From NCBI RefSeq assembly GCF_014650175.1, contig NZ_BMUL01000011.1, positions 63,841-127,840 of the forward strand: 64,000 bases of DNA, read 5' to 3'. The notes beneath the pieces are model-generated. The model saw only the letters and a program-made list of their open reading frames with translations, searched no databases and was not told the origin of the DNA. This document shows positions 1 to 7,553 of this stretch, piece by piece (positions within the stretch are counted from its first letter, which is position 1; every line of letters begins with the position of its first letter). A program made the translations under genes and the position numbers. Origin of the DNA: Streptomyces termitum (GTDB taxonomy: Bacteria > Actinomycetota > Actinomycetes > Streptomycetales > Streptomycetaceae).

Positions 1-183
1 GGCCCACTGGTTGCCGTTGCGGTCGGTCTCGACGTCGAGGCGGCGGGCCTCGGCCTGCATGCGGAACCAGAGCCGGCACTCGGCGTCGGCCTCGGTCCAG
101 GCGTAGCGGCGGTAGCCGCCCGAGGCGGCGCTGCGGCCGAGGGGCCGCAGCGACCGCCACATGGCGTGGAAGGTCTCGCTCAC
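1..183 (-). CDS. Allantoate amidohydrolase-like M20 peptidase, N-terminal part only
   Basis: Only the first 61 codons lie in the window. Translation from the GTG at 183 gives a start of the type MSETFHAMWRSL, then a stretch with WTEADAECRLWF and a DRNGNQWA end. This matches the N-terminus of M20-family allantoate/N-carbamoyl amidohydrolases, in which the D-x-x-G-N segment precedes the metal site. The GTG overlaps the TGA of the upstream hutU gene by 4 bp, so the two are co-transcribed and probably translationally coupled. In Streptomyces this family commonly sits beside hutU. Whether the substrate is allantoate or formiminoglutamate cannot be decided from this fragment. Confidence 0.7.
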   Translation of the reverse strand, partial: MSETFHAMWRSLRPLGRSAASGGYRRYAWTEADAECRLWFRMQAEARRLDVETDRNGNQWA

Positions 184-1904
184 GCCGGGTCGCCCTCGCC
201 CTCGCGCATGGGGACGCGGACGCCCTTCTCGGCGGCGACGCGCTCGGCGATGTCGTATCCGGCGTCGACGTGCCGGATGACGCCCATGCCGGGGTCGTTG
301 GTGAGGACGCGGCGGATCTTCTCGCCCGCGAGCTTGGTGCCGTCGGCGACGGAGACCTGTCCGGCGTGGATGGAGCGGCCCATGCCGACGCCGCCGCCGT
401 GGTGGAGGGAGACCCAGGAGGCGCCGGAGGCGACGTTGACCATGGCGTTGAGCAGCGGCCAGTCGGCGATGGCGTCGGAGCCGTCGAGCATGGCCTCGGT
501 CTCGCGGTACGGGGAGGCGACCGAGCCGCAGTCGAGGTGGTCGCGGCCGATGGCGAGGGGGGCGGCGAGGGTGCCGTCGGCGACCATGTCGTTGAACATG
601 GCGCCGGCCTTGTCGCGCTCGCCCTGGCCGAGCCAGCAGATGCGGGCGGGCAGGCCCTGGAAGTGGACGCGCTCGCCGGCCATCTTGATCCAGCGGGCGA
701 GGGACTCGTTCTCCGGGAAGAGGTCGAGGATCGCCTTGTCCGTCTTGTGGATGTCGGACGCCTCGCCGGAGAGGGCGGCCCAGCGGAAGGGGCCCTTGCC
801 CTCGCAGAACAGCGGGCGGATGTAGGCGGGGACGAAGCCGGGGAAGGCGAAGGCGCGGTCGTAGCCGGCGAGCTGGGCCTCGCCCCGGATGGAGTTGCCG
901 TAGTCGAAGACCTCGGCGCCGGCGTCCATGAAGCCGACCATGGCCTCGACGTGCCGGGCCATGGACTCGCGGGCGCGGGTGGTGAAGCCGGCCGGGTCCT
1001 TGGCGGCGGCGTCGGCCATGTCTTCGAAGGCGATGCCGACGGGGAGGTAGGCGAGCGGGTCGTGGGCGGAGGTCTGGTCCGTCACGATGTCGATGGGCGC
1101 GCCCTCGGCGAGCATCTGCGGGACGAGTTCGGCGGCGTTGCCGAGGAGGCCGATGGAGAGCGGGCGGCGGGCGTCGCGGGCCTCGGTGGCGAGCTGGAGG
1201 GCGTGGGCGAGGCTGTCGGCCTTCACGTCCAGGTAGCGGTGCTCGATGCGGCGCTCGATGGCGCGCGGGTCGACGTCGACGCAGATCGCGACGCCGTCGT
1301 TCATCGTGACGGCGAGCGGCTGGGCGCCGCCCATGCCGCCGAGTCCGGCGGTGAGGGTGATGGTGCCGGCGAGGGTGCCGCCGAACTTCTTCGCGGCGAC
1401 GGCGGCGAAGGTCTCGTAGGTGCCCTGGAGGATGCCCTGGGTGCCGATGTAGATCCAGGAGCCGGCGGTCATCTGGCCGTACATGGTGAGGCCGAGGGCC
1501 TCCAGGCGGCGGAACTCCTCCCAGTTGGCCCAGTCGCCGACGAGGTTGGAGTTGGCGATGAGGACGCGGGGCGCCCACTCGTGGGTCTGCATGACGCCGA
1601 CGGGGCGGCCGGACTGGACGAGCATCGTCTCGTCCTGCTTCAGCGTCCTGAGCGTGCGGACCATGGCGTCGAAGGAGCGCCAGTCGCGGGCGGCCTTGCC
1701 GGTGCCGCCGTAGACGACGAGCTTGTCGGGGTGCTCGGCGACCTCGGGGTCGAGGTTGTTCTGGAGCATCCGGAGGGCGGCTTCCTGCTGCCATCCCAGG
1801 GCGCTCAGTTCCGTACCGCGCGGGGCCCGTACGAGACGAGGGGACGGCCCGGAGGGCCCCGTCTGAGGGTGGTGGTGGGAGACGGGCGGGCGGGGTCCTG
1901 ACAT
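180..1904 (-). CDS. hutU: Urocanate hydratase (urocanase)
   Basis: Converts urocanate to 4-imidazolone-5-propionate, the second step of histidine degradation, in the cytoplasm with tightly bound NAD. The 574-residue product carries the family landmarks: the YGGTGKAARDW segment near the N-terminus, the Rossmann segment GGLGGMGGAQP, QTSAHDPLAYLP, the active-site region DHLDCGSVASP and the C-terminal HHGGGVGMGRS. It is slightly longer than usual (about 555) because of a Pro/His/Ser-rich insert in the first 30 residues. The ATG at 1904 has GGAGG about 8 nt upstream. It is the first gene of an operon with the M20 amidohydrolase (GTGA overlap) and lies behind a promoter/operator described separately. 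Confidence 0.95.
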   Translation of the reverse strand: MSGPRPPVSHHHPQTGPSGPSPRLVRAPRGTELSALGWQQEAALRMLQNNLDPEVAEHPDKLVVYGGTGKAARDWRSFDAMVRTLRTLKQDETMLVQSGRPVGVMQTHEWAPRVLIANSNLVGDWANWEEFRRLEALGLTMYGQMTAGSWIYIGTQGILQGTYETFAAVAAKKFGGTLAGTITLTAGLGGMGGAQPLAVTMNDGVAICVDVDPRAIERRIEHRYLDVKADSLAHALQLATEARDARRPLSIGLLGNAAELVPQMLAEGAPIDIVTDQTSAHDPLAYLPVGIAFEDMADAAAKDPAGFTTRARESMARHVEAMVGFMDAGAEVFDYGNSIRGEAQLAGYDRAFAFPGFVPAYIRPLFCEGKGPFRWAALSGEASDIHKTDKAILDLFPENESLARWIKMAGERVHFQGLPARICWLGQGERDKAGAMFNDMVADGTLAAPLAIGRDHLDCGSVASPYRETEAMLDGSDAIADWPLLNAMVNVASGASWVSLHHGGGVGMGRSIHAGQVSVADGTKLAGEKIRRVLTNDPGMGVIRHVDAGYDIAERVAAEKGVRVPMREGEGDPA

Positions 1905-1920
1905 GGGGGTGCCTCCTCGA

Positions 1921-1941
1921 ATGTGAATCAGATATTCACAT
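1921..1941 (-). promoter_or_regulatory. Palindromic operator in front of hutU
   Basis: Perfect inverted repeat ATGTGAAT-CAGAT-ATTCACAT: 8-bp arms around a 5-bp centre, 17 bp upstream of the hutU ATG. It touches the predicted -10 box and covers the likely transcription start, so a bound protein would block initiation. The symmetry suits a dimeric repressor of the GntR/HutC or IclR type. The regulator is not identifiable here. The RpiR-type gene at 6248-7096 is the only catabolite-type repressor nearby, but its own palindrome is different. Confidence 0.65.
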
Positions 1942-1968
1942 CCTGTCCCGCTGAATAGTTGTAGTCAA
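1940..1968 (-). promoter_or_regulatory. Vegetative-type promoter of the hutU operon
   Basis: On the minus strand, TTGACT (-35, 1963-1968) and CAGGAT (-10, 1940-1945) are separated by exactly 17 nt. Both are close to the Streptomyces HrdB consensus TTGACn/TAGGAT. The operator 1921-1941 overlaps its downstream edge. Confidence 0.65.
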
Positions 1969-2058
1969 CAGGGCGCGGCGGGGTACGGCCCCCGGCGGGG
2001 CGCCGCGCGGCCGGGAGGCGCCGGTGACGGGGCGCGCGGGGGCCGCCAGGATGGGCCC

Positions 2059-3438
2059 ATGGCTTCCTCCCGACGCGATCTCGCCGTCCGTGCCGCCGTG
2101 GCCCGGGGCCTGCTGGCCCCCGCCGGAACCGCCGAACCCGGCTCCCCCGGACCCGCCTCCCCCGGCTCCGCCGGACCCGCCGGACCCGTCGTCGCCCTGC
2201 TCGACGTCGACGGCGTCCGCGCCTCCGCCGCCGCCCTGACCGGCGCCTTCGCCGCCGTCACCGGGGCCGGGGCCGGGACGCTGCACACCTTCGCCGTGAA
2301 GGCGTGCCCGCTCGTCCCCGTCCTGCGGCTGCTCGCCGACGCCGGGATCGGCGCCGAGGTGGCGAGCCCCGGCGAGCTGGCCCTCGCCCGCGCCGCCGGG
2401 GTGCCCCCGTCCCGTACCGTCCTCGACTCGCCCGCCAAGACGCGCGCCGAGCTGCGCGAGGCCCTCGCGCTCGGGATCGCCGTCAACGCCGACAACTTCC
2501 AGGAGCTGGCCCGGCTGGACGCCCTGGTGGCCGCCGGGCCGACCGCCGCGCCGCTCGGGCTGCGGGTGAACCCGCAGCTCGGGGCCGGTTCGATCGGCGC
2601 CACCTCGACGGCCACCGCCACCTCCAAGTTCGGGGTCGCGCTGCGCGACGAGGGCGCCCGCGACGCCGTCGTGCGGGCCTTCCTGGACCGCCCGTGGCTC
2701 ACCCGCCTGCACACCCACACCGGCTCCCAGGGCGTGCCGCTCGCCCTGATGGCCGAAGGCGCGCGGGCCGCGTACGAGCTGGCCGAGGAGATCAACGCCG
2801 AGGCGGGCCGCCCGCAGATCGACACCCTCGACCTCGGCGGCGGGCTGCCGGTGAACTTCGCCTCCGACGAGGAGACCCCCACCCACGCCGCGTACGCCCG
2901 GCTCCTCGCCGGCACCGTGCCCGGCCTCCTCGACGGCCGCTACCGGCTGGTGACCGAGTTCGGGCGCTCGCTGCTCGCCAAGCACGGCACGGTCCTCGCC
3001 CGCGTCGAGTACACCAAGACCTCCGGCGGCCGGCCGATCGCCGTCACCCACGCGGGCGTCCAGCTCGCCACCCGGACCGTGTACGCCCCCGAGGCGTGGC
3101 CGCTGCGGGTCCTCGCCCACGACGCCGAGGGCCGCCCCCGCACCGGCGGGGAGGTCGTGCAGGACGTGGCGGGCCCGGCCTGCTTCTCCGGCGACCTGCT
3201 GGCCGCCGGGCGGTCCCTGCCGCTGCTGCGCCCCGGCGACGTGGTGGTGGTGCCGGACACCGGGGCGTACGCCTTCGCCACCCCGTACGCGTACAACAGC
3301 CTGCCCCGCCCGGCGGTGCACGGCTTCACGGTCGCGGACGACGGCACGGTCTCCTTCGCCACCGTGCGGGAGGCCCAGACCACCGAGGACCTGCTGCGCG
3401 AGTCGGGCGCCGCCCACGCCGACGCGCTGGTCCGGTAG
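2059..3438 (+). CDS. Fold-type III PLP decarboxylase-like protein (diaminopimelate/ornithine decarboxylase family)
   Basis: A 459-residue member of the Orn/DAP/Arg decarboxylase group 2 family. The N-terminal alanine-racemase-type barrel has the PLP lysine in HTFAVKACP (K81), an HTHTGS strand, and the phosphate-binding glycine run DLGGGLP. The C-terminal beta domain has the Cys of GPACFSGD (C375) and the aromatic PYAYN segment, which correspond to active-site residues supplied by the partner subunit in DAP decarboxylase. The first 45 residues are a Pro/Gly/Ala-rich extension. It is transcribed divergently from hutU. Substrate is unclear: it may act on an amino acid other than diaminopimelate, since the usual lysA is a separate gene in Streptomyces. 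Confidence 0.75.
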   Translation: MASSRRDLAVRAAVARGLLAPAGTAEPGSPGPASPGSAGPAGPVVALLDVDGVRASAAALTGAFAAVTGAGAGTLHTFAVKACPLVPVLRLLADAGIGAEVASPGELALARAAGVPPSRTVLDSPAKTRAELREALALGIAVNADNFQELARLDALVAAGPTAAPLGLRVNPQLGAGSIGATSTATATSKFGVALRDEGARDAVVRAFLDRPWLTRLHTHTGSQGVPLALMAEGARAAYELAEEINAEAGRPQIDTLDLGGGLPVNFASDEETPTHAAYARLLAGTVPGLLDGRYRLVTEFGRSLLAKHGTVLARVEYTKTSGGRPIAVTHAGVQLATRTVYAPEAWPLRVLAHDAEGRPRTGGEVVQDVAGPACFSGDLLAAGRSLPLLRPGDVVVVPDTGAYAFATPYAYNSLPRPAVHGFTVADDGTVSFATVREAQTTEDLLRESGAAHADALVR

Positions 3439-3470
3439 CGGCCGGGCCGGGGCGCCGCTTCGATGGGGGC

Positions 3471-3932
3471 ATGACCACCACCGTTGTCGTCGAGCGCCGG
3501 ATCGCCGCCTCCCCGGGCCGCGTCTGGGAGTCCCTCACCGACCTGCGGCGGCTGCCCCGGCTGCTCACCGGCGTCCGGCGGGTCGAGGTGCTCACCGAGG
3601 GCGGCTTCGCGGTGGGCACCCGCTGGCGGGAGACCCGGCGGCTGCTGGGCCGGGAGGCCACCGAGGAGATGACGGTGACCGTGTGCGTGCCGCCCGAGCG
3701 GTACGCGACGGTCGCGGGCACGCGCGGCTTCCGGTACGACTCCGAGGTCACGCTGCGCGCCGAGGGCCCGGGCGCGTGCGTCCTGCGGGCCTCCTTCACC
3801 GCCCGCCCGGCGCCCGGGCGGAAGCCGGGCCCGGCCGCCCGGCTGCTCGCGCGGGCCGGGGCGCGGGCGGTCGCGAAGTCGCTGGCGAAGGACCTGGAGG
3901 ACCTGGCCATGGCGGTCGAGTCCCCGTTCTGA
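3471..3932 (+). CDS. SRPBCC-fold polyketide cyclase/START-like protein
   Basis: A 153-residue protein beginning 32 bp after the preceding stop, so probably in the same transcript. The N-terminal pattern VERRIAASPGRVWESLTDL, with L-P-x-L-L-T-G-V shortly after, is typical of the first strand and helix of the SRPBCC (Bet v1-like) ligand-binding fold, as is the later run of alternating strands. No catalytic residues are assignable; such proteins bind hydrophobic ligands. The ATG at 3471 is preceded by GGGGGC, a weak ribosome site. Confidence 0.7.
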   Translation: MTTTVVVERRIAASPGRVWESLTDLRRLPRLLTGVRRVEVLTEGGFAVGTRWRETRRLLGREATEEMTVTVCVPPERYATVAGTRGFRYDSEVTLRAEGPGACVLRASFTARPAPGRKPGPAARLLARAGARAVAKSLAKDLEDLAMAVESPF

Positions 3933-4171
3933 CGGGCCCGTACGGCCCCGGTCCCGGACCCGACCACCACCGCGCGCCGCCCCGGACCCGGCCGCCGCGC
4001 CCCCGGCCCGCGCGCCCCCGGCTCCCCGCGACCTTTCATCGTGGACCACTTCCGGTCGGCCCTGGGCATGTTCCGATGGAAAATGCCAGAACCCCCACCC
4101 GGGGCCGCTCCGTTCAGTAACGTCGCCGTCACTGCCGTACGTTCGCACGCCGCATCGGGAGGGGAACCCGC

Positions 4172-4582
4172 GTGCCCGGAATCGACGAGTGCCTCATGGA
4201 GGCCATGACCCTGCCGGGTGCTCGCGGTGCCTCCCTGGTGGACTGGAACAGCGGACTCGCCCTCGGGACCGCGGGCGAGTCGCCGGTCGGCGACCACGAG
4301 ACGACGGCCGCCGAGACCGCCGAACTCGCCCGCGCGGCGGCCGAGTTCGACACCTTCACCGCCGCCGCCGAGGAGACCGGGGCGGCGGCCGGGGAGGACC
4401 CGGGACCACCCGTCGAGGACCTCATCGTCACCACCCGCGCCGGCTACCACGTGCTGCGCTTCGTGCGGACCTCCTTCGACAGCAGCGTCTTCCTCCACCT
4501 CTGGCTCGACCGCGACACCGGCAACCTCGCCCTCGCCCGCATCCGCCTCGCCGACCTCGCCCGGCGCCTGGTCCTCGGATGA
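4172..4582 (+). CDS. Roadblock/LC7-like small protein, paralogue of the 5828 gene
   Basis: A 136-residue protein starting at a GTG with GGAGGGGA about 8 nt upstream. It shares with the protein at 5828-6199 a block SLVDWNSGLALGTAG (VDYTSGMALGTIG in the other) and a distal hydrophobic block ending NLALAR (NLAMAR in the other), so the two are paralogues of one roadblock/LC7-type fold. The middle is an acidic Ala/Glu/Thr-rich insert. Roadblock proteins usually dimerise and act with small Ras-like GTPases; no GTPase gene is next to it. It opens a four-gene group through 6199 and overlaps the next start by 4 bp. Confidence 0.6.
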   Translation: MPGIDECLMEAMTLPGARGASLVDWNSGLALGTAGESPVGDHETTAAETAELARAAAEFDTFTAAAEETGAAAGEDPGPPVEDLIVTTRAGYHVLRFVRTSFDSSVFLHLWLDRDTGNLALARIRLADLARRLVLG

Positions 4583-5343
4583 GCGTCTCCCCCATGCTCG
4601 TCCGGCTCGCGGCGGAGCGGGCCACCGGCGCCCTGCTCCGCGACCACGGCACCCTCTACCTCGTCGACGGCCGCGTCGTGCACGCCGAGAGCCCCGCCGC
4701 CCCCGGCGTCGACGTCCTCCTCACCACCGCCGGGCGGCTCCCCCGCGAGGGCTGGGACGAGGCCGTCGACCGGGCCGGCGCCCACCGCGCCGTCGGCCGC
4801 TTCCTCGTCGACAGCGGCCGGCTGCACGACGGCGAACTGGAGATATGCCACCTCGGCGCCGTCTTCGACGCCGCCTTCTTCGCCCTCTCCCCCACCAGCG
4901 GCCCCACCCGCTTCCGGTACGGGGTCGGCCACTGGTTCGGCACCGTCCGCCCGGTCTCCGCCGAGGCCGTCGAGCGCGAGACCGTCCGCCGCCGCGAACT
5001 CCTCGACGCCGTCTGGCCGTACGCCGCCGTCGACACCGCCCCCGTCGTGCCCCGCCCGGCCGCCCCCGGCCAGCACGCCGGCGCCCGCCGCCGCGCCCTG
5101 CTCGCCGCCGCCGACGGGGTCCGCACCCCCGCCGAGCTGGCCCGGGTGCTGGGCCGCCCCGCCTTCCACACCCTCCTCGACGTCCGCCGGCTCGCCGCCG
5201 CCGGACTGGTCGAGACCCCGCTCGACGGGGCCCCCGACGCCACCCCCGCCCCCACTCCGGCCTTCCCCCCGGTCCCCCCGGTGGCCGACCCCGACATCGC
5301 CCTGCTGCGCCGGCTCCGTGACGCCCTGGAGGCACACCTGTGA
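4579..5343 (+). CDS. PATAN/DUF4388-like protein
   Basis: A 254-residue protein whose ATG overlaps the previous stop (ATGA). The N-terminal 40 residues (GALLRDHGTLYLVDGRVVHAESP) follow the pattern of PATAN/DUF4388 domains: G-x-L, a short strand, an acidic turn, then G-x-V-x-x-A. This domain is found in PatA-type response regulators and gliding/roadblock systems. The C-terminal third (ADGVRTPAELARVLGRPAF to AAAGLV) looks like a winged-helix module. The Pro-rich tail ends in a short coil. Sandwiched between roadblock-type proteins, it is probably their partner. No DNA target can be inferred. Confidence 0.55.
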   Translation: MSVSPMLVRLAAERATGALLRDHGTLYLVDGRVVHAESPAAPGVDVLLTTAGRLPREGWDEAVDRAGAHRAVGRFLVDSGRLHDGELEICHLGAVFDAAFFALSPTSGPTRFRYGVGHWFGTVRPVSAEAVERETVRRRELLDAVWPYAAVDTAPVVPRPAAPGQHAGARRRALLAAADGVRTPAELARVLGRPAFHTLLDVRRLAAAGLVETPLDGAPDATPAPTPAFPPVPPVADPDIALLRRLRDALEAHL

Positions 5344-5384
5344 TGAGGCGTGCTCTGCGCCTGCGCGCCGAGAGGAGACAGTTG

Positions 5385-5777
5385 ATGACTGCCGAAGCCG
5401 AGGTGCTCGGCGAGCTGAGACGGCTGCGTGCCCGGCTCCCCCAGCTGACCGGCGCCCTCGCCGCCAGCGTCGACGGACTCGTGCTCGCCCACGACACGGT
5501 GGACGGCGCCGCCGAGAGCGTGGCCGCGCTGACCGCCGCCGCCCTCGGCGTCGGCCGGCGGCTGACCGACTCCACCGGCCAGGGCGCCTTCCGGGAGATG
5601 CTCGTGCGCGGCGAGGGCGGCTACGTCGCCACCTACGCGGCCGGCGGCTCCGCCGTCCTCACCCTCCTCGCCGAACCCCGCACCAACGTGGGCCGGCTCC
5701 ACCTGGAGGCCCGCCGCTCCAGCGCCCGCATCGGCGACCTCGTCGACGGCGCCCTCGACCGCAGGGACACCCCCTGA
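5385..5777 (+). CDS. Roadblock/LC7 domain protein
   Basis: A 130-residue protein with the classic roadblock/LC7 opening: a helix LRRLRARLPQLTGALA followed by the strand SVDGLVLAHD, then a second helix and strands. I chose the ATG at 5385 because GAGAGGA lies 8-9 nt upstream. Two earlier in-frame starts (GTG 5340, ATG 5343) overlap the previous gene and would add a basic 15-residue leader. In Streptomyces such proteins typically belong to conservons (histidine kinase, roadblock, DUF742, GTPase), but here the kinase and GTPase are absent. Confidence 0.7.
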   Translation: MTAEAEVLGELRRLRARLPQLTGALAASVDGLVLAHDTVDGAAESVAALTAAALGVGRRLTDSTGQGAFREMLVRGEGGYVATYAAGGSAVLTLLAEPRTNVGRLHLEARRSSARIGDLVDGALDRRDTP

Positions 5778-5827
5778 CCCACCCGCCCCTCACCAGGGAA
5801 ACCCAACCGATCGATAGGAAACACACC

Positions 5828-6199
5828 ATGGCGAACACCGAGACCTCCCTCAAGGAAGCCGCGTCGATCGAGGGCGCGATCGGCGCTGCCCTCGTCGACT
5901 ACACCAGCGGCATGGCGCTGGGCACCATCGGCGGCGGCAAGGAGCTCGACCTCAACGTCGCCGCCGCCGGCAACACCGACGTCGTCCGGGCCAAGGTGCG
6001 GGCGATGGAGATGCTGGGCCTGAACGACGAGATCGAGGACATCCTCATCACCCTCGGCAGCCAGTACCACCTGATCCGGCTCCTCAAGACCCGGGGCAAC
6101 AACGGCCTGTTCCTCTACCTCGCCCTCGACAAGAACCGGGCGAACCTGGCGATGGCCCGCCACCAGCTCAAGAAGATCGAGGCCGAACTCGACATCTGA
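5828..6199 (+). CDS. Roadblock/LC7-like small protein
   Basis: A 123-residue protein, last of the four-gene group. The ATG at 5828 follows an A-rich leader (GATAGGAAACACACC) with a modest ribosome site. It is the less divergent relative of the 4172 product: AALVDYTSGMALGTIG, then EDILITLGSQYHLIRLL and LALDKNRANLAMAR, the alternating strand pattern expected of a roadblock fold. It has less Ala/Pro drift than its paralogue, which suggests it is the more constrained partner. Function beyond protein-protein contact is not readable from the sequence. Confidence 0.6.
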   Translation: MANTETSLKEAASIEGAIGAALVDYTSGMALGTIGGGKELDLNVAAAGNTDVVRAKVRAMEMLGLNDEIEDILITLGSQYHLIRLLKTRGNNGLFLYLALDKNRANLAMARHQLKKIEAELDI

Positions 6200-6247
6200 G
6201 CCGCCCCGCTCGGATCCCCCCAACCCATCTGGTCCGTCCGGGGGTGT

Positions 6248-7096
6248 TCACTCCACGAACAGTCCCCGCTCCGCCGCCTTCGCGTCGAACTGCTCCAGGC
6301 GCGCCTGCGCGTCCGGCAGCTCGTCCGCCATGGCCTCCAGGAGGACCCGGCCGAGCATCATCGGCGCGCAGGCGGTGTCGAAGGCGAGACCGGTGCCGAC
6401 GGCGGCCGGGATGAGCAGGTCGGAGCGGGCGGCGACGGGCGCGAAGGCGGACTCGGCCACGGTCACCACCGTGAGCCCGGCCGTCCGCGCGTACTCCAGC
6501 GCCTCCACGACCTCGCGCGGGTGCCGGGGCAGCGCGAAGCAGAGCAGGGCCGTCGCCCCGGCCCGTACGGCCGCGTCGATCCGGTCCGTCAGCATCGAGC
6601 CGCCCTCGTCGAGCAGCCGCACGTCCGGGTGGACCTTGGCCGCGAAGTAGGCGAAGCCCCGGGCCTGCGAGGAGGCGGCGCGCAGTCCGAGGACGAGCAG
6701 CGGCCGGGACCCGGCGAGCAGCCGCCCGGCCCGCTCCACGGGTGCCGGATCGGCGAGCAGCCCGGCGAGGTGCCGCAGGTTCGCGATCTCGGCGAGCACC
6801 GCCTGCTGGTAGGCGTTGTGCCCGCTCTCCTCCGGCTCCGGCCCGGCGGCCGTCCCGGGCGGGGCGACCTCCCGCAGGTGCCGGCGGAGCGCCGGATAGC
6901 CGTCGAAGCCGAGCGCGACGGCGAACCGCGTCACCGACGGCTGGCTCACCCCCGCCAGCTCGGCCAGCTCCACGCTGGAGAGGAACGGCACGTCGGCGGC
7001 CCGCCGCACCATGCAGTGCGCGATCCGCCGCTGCGTGGGCGTGAGCCGGTGCCCCTCGAAAAGCGCCTGGAGCCGCCCGGCGGGACTCTCGCCCAT
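6248..7096 (-). CDS. RpiR/MurR-family transcriptional regulator
   Basis: A 282-residue regulator. The N-terminal HTH_6 domain has the helix-turn-helix SSVELAELAGVSQPSVTRFAVALGFDGYP (about residues 40-70). It is followed by a SIS sugar-phosphate-isomerase-like domain with LVLGLRAASSQARGFAYF, which binds a phosphosugar-type ligand in this family. I chose the ATG at 7096 (MGESPAG) because a G-run lies 4-9 nt upstream. In-frame ATGs at 7117 and 7138 would add up to 14 residues, and the earliest start sits inside the palindrome at 7133-7150. That palindrome suggests autoregulation. The effector and other targets are unknown. Confidence 0.85.
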   Translation of the reverse strand: MGESPAGRLQALFEGHRLTPTQRRIAHCMVRRAADVPFLSSVELAELAGVSQPSVTRFAVALGFDGYPALRRHLREVAPPGTAAGPEPEESGHNAYQQAVLAEIANLRHLAGLLADPAPVERAGRLLAGSRPLLVLGLRAASSQARGFAYFAAKVHPDVRLLDEGGSMLTDRIDAAVRAGATALLCFALPRHPREVVEALEYARTAGLTVVTVAESAFAPVAARSDLLIPAAVGTGLAFDTACAPMMLGRVLLEAMADELPDAQARLEQFDAKAAERGLFVE

Positions 7097-7132
7097 CCCG
7101 CCCCCCTTCGTTCCATTCATCCCCGACTCTGA

Positions 7133-7150
7133 CTGCATAAGGATATGCAG
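7133..7150 (-). promoter_or_regulatory. Palindrome at the 5' end of the RpiR-type gene
   Basis: CTGCATA-AGGA-TATGCAG: perfect 7-bp arms around a 4-bp centre, 36 bp upstream of the chosen start. Position and symmetry fit an autoregulatory operator for the SIS-domain repressor. Confidence 0.5.
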
Positions 7151-7553
7151 ACGCGCGGGGCGCCGGGCGGCCCGTCCGGGTGGCACCGGCGCCGGCGGGC
7201 GCCGCGAAGGCGCTCCCCCCTTCCAGTGGTACCGCTCCCCCGCCCGCGGCGAAGGACGCGCGAAAGCCGATCGCCACGGGCCCGGCGCCGCTCGACCGCG
7301 CCGAAGCCCGGCGGGGGCGCACCGCCTCATTGTCAGCTTGATGACAAATCCTTGATCGTCCGATGGGCGGCTCATTACGGTTGGTTGTGTCGAAGCGCGA
7401 TCGGCCGCCCCCCTCCGGTTTACGCCGGAGTTCTCGGAGGAGGAGGGGACGCCGATCGGCCGGCCAGCAGAAATAGAAGATCCTTCTGAGTGGCTCTGAA
7501 ACAGTTAAAAGCGTGGCGGGGCAAACCCGTCACACATGGCGAGTTGAGGAAGC
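7151..7553. other. Intergenic region between the RpiR-type gene and the biosynthetic cluster
   Basis: About 400 bp without a convincing gene. It holds the palindrome/promoter candidate at 7330-7381 and a short hairpin CTCCGG-TTTACG-CCGGAG (7413-7430) in the presumed 5' leader. From about 7470 the sequence becomes AT-richer (AAATAGAAGATCC, GAAACAGTTAAAAG) up to the first cluster gene. A short frame beginning at 7490 overlaps the formyltransferase in another frame and is not a gene. Confidence 0.5.
7330..7381 (+). promoter_or_regulatory. Candidate promoter of the biosynthetic operon with upstream palindrome
   Basis: The inverted repeat TTGTCA-GCTTGA-TGACAA (7330-7347) is followed after 4 nt by TTGATC (7352-7357), an 18-nt spacer and TACGGT (7376-7381). 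That spacing fits a sigma-70-type promoter with an activator or repressor site just upstream of the -35 box. The leader to the first start codon would be about 165 nt. It is the best candidate seen in this intergenic region. Confidence 0.35.

Noticed and set aside
7399..7462. Direct repeat GATCGGCCG (7399-7407 and 7454-7462) as a possible attachment or regulator site
   Set aside because: The 9-mer is self-complementary in its core and common in high-GC DNA; no matching copy was found at the right end of the cluster.
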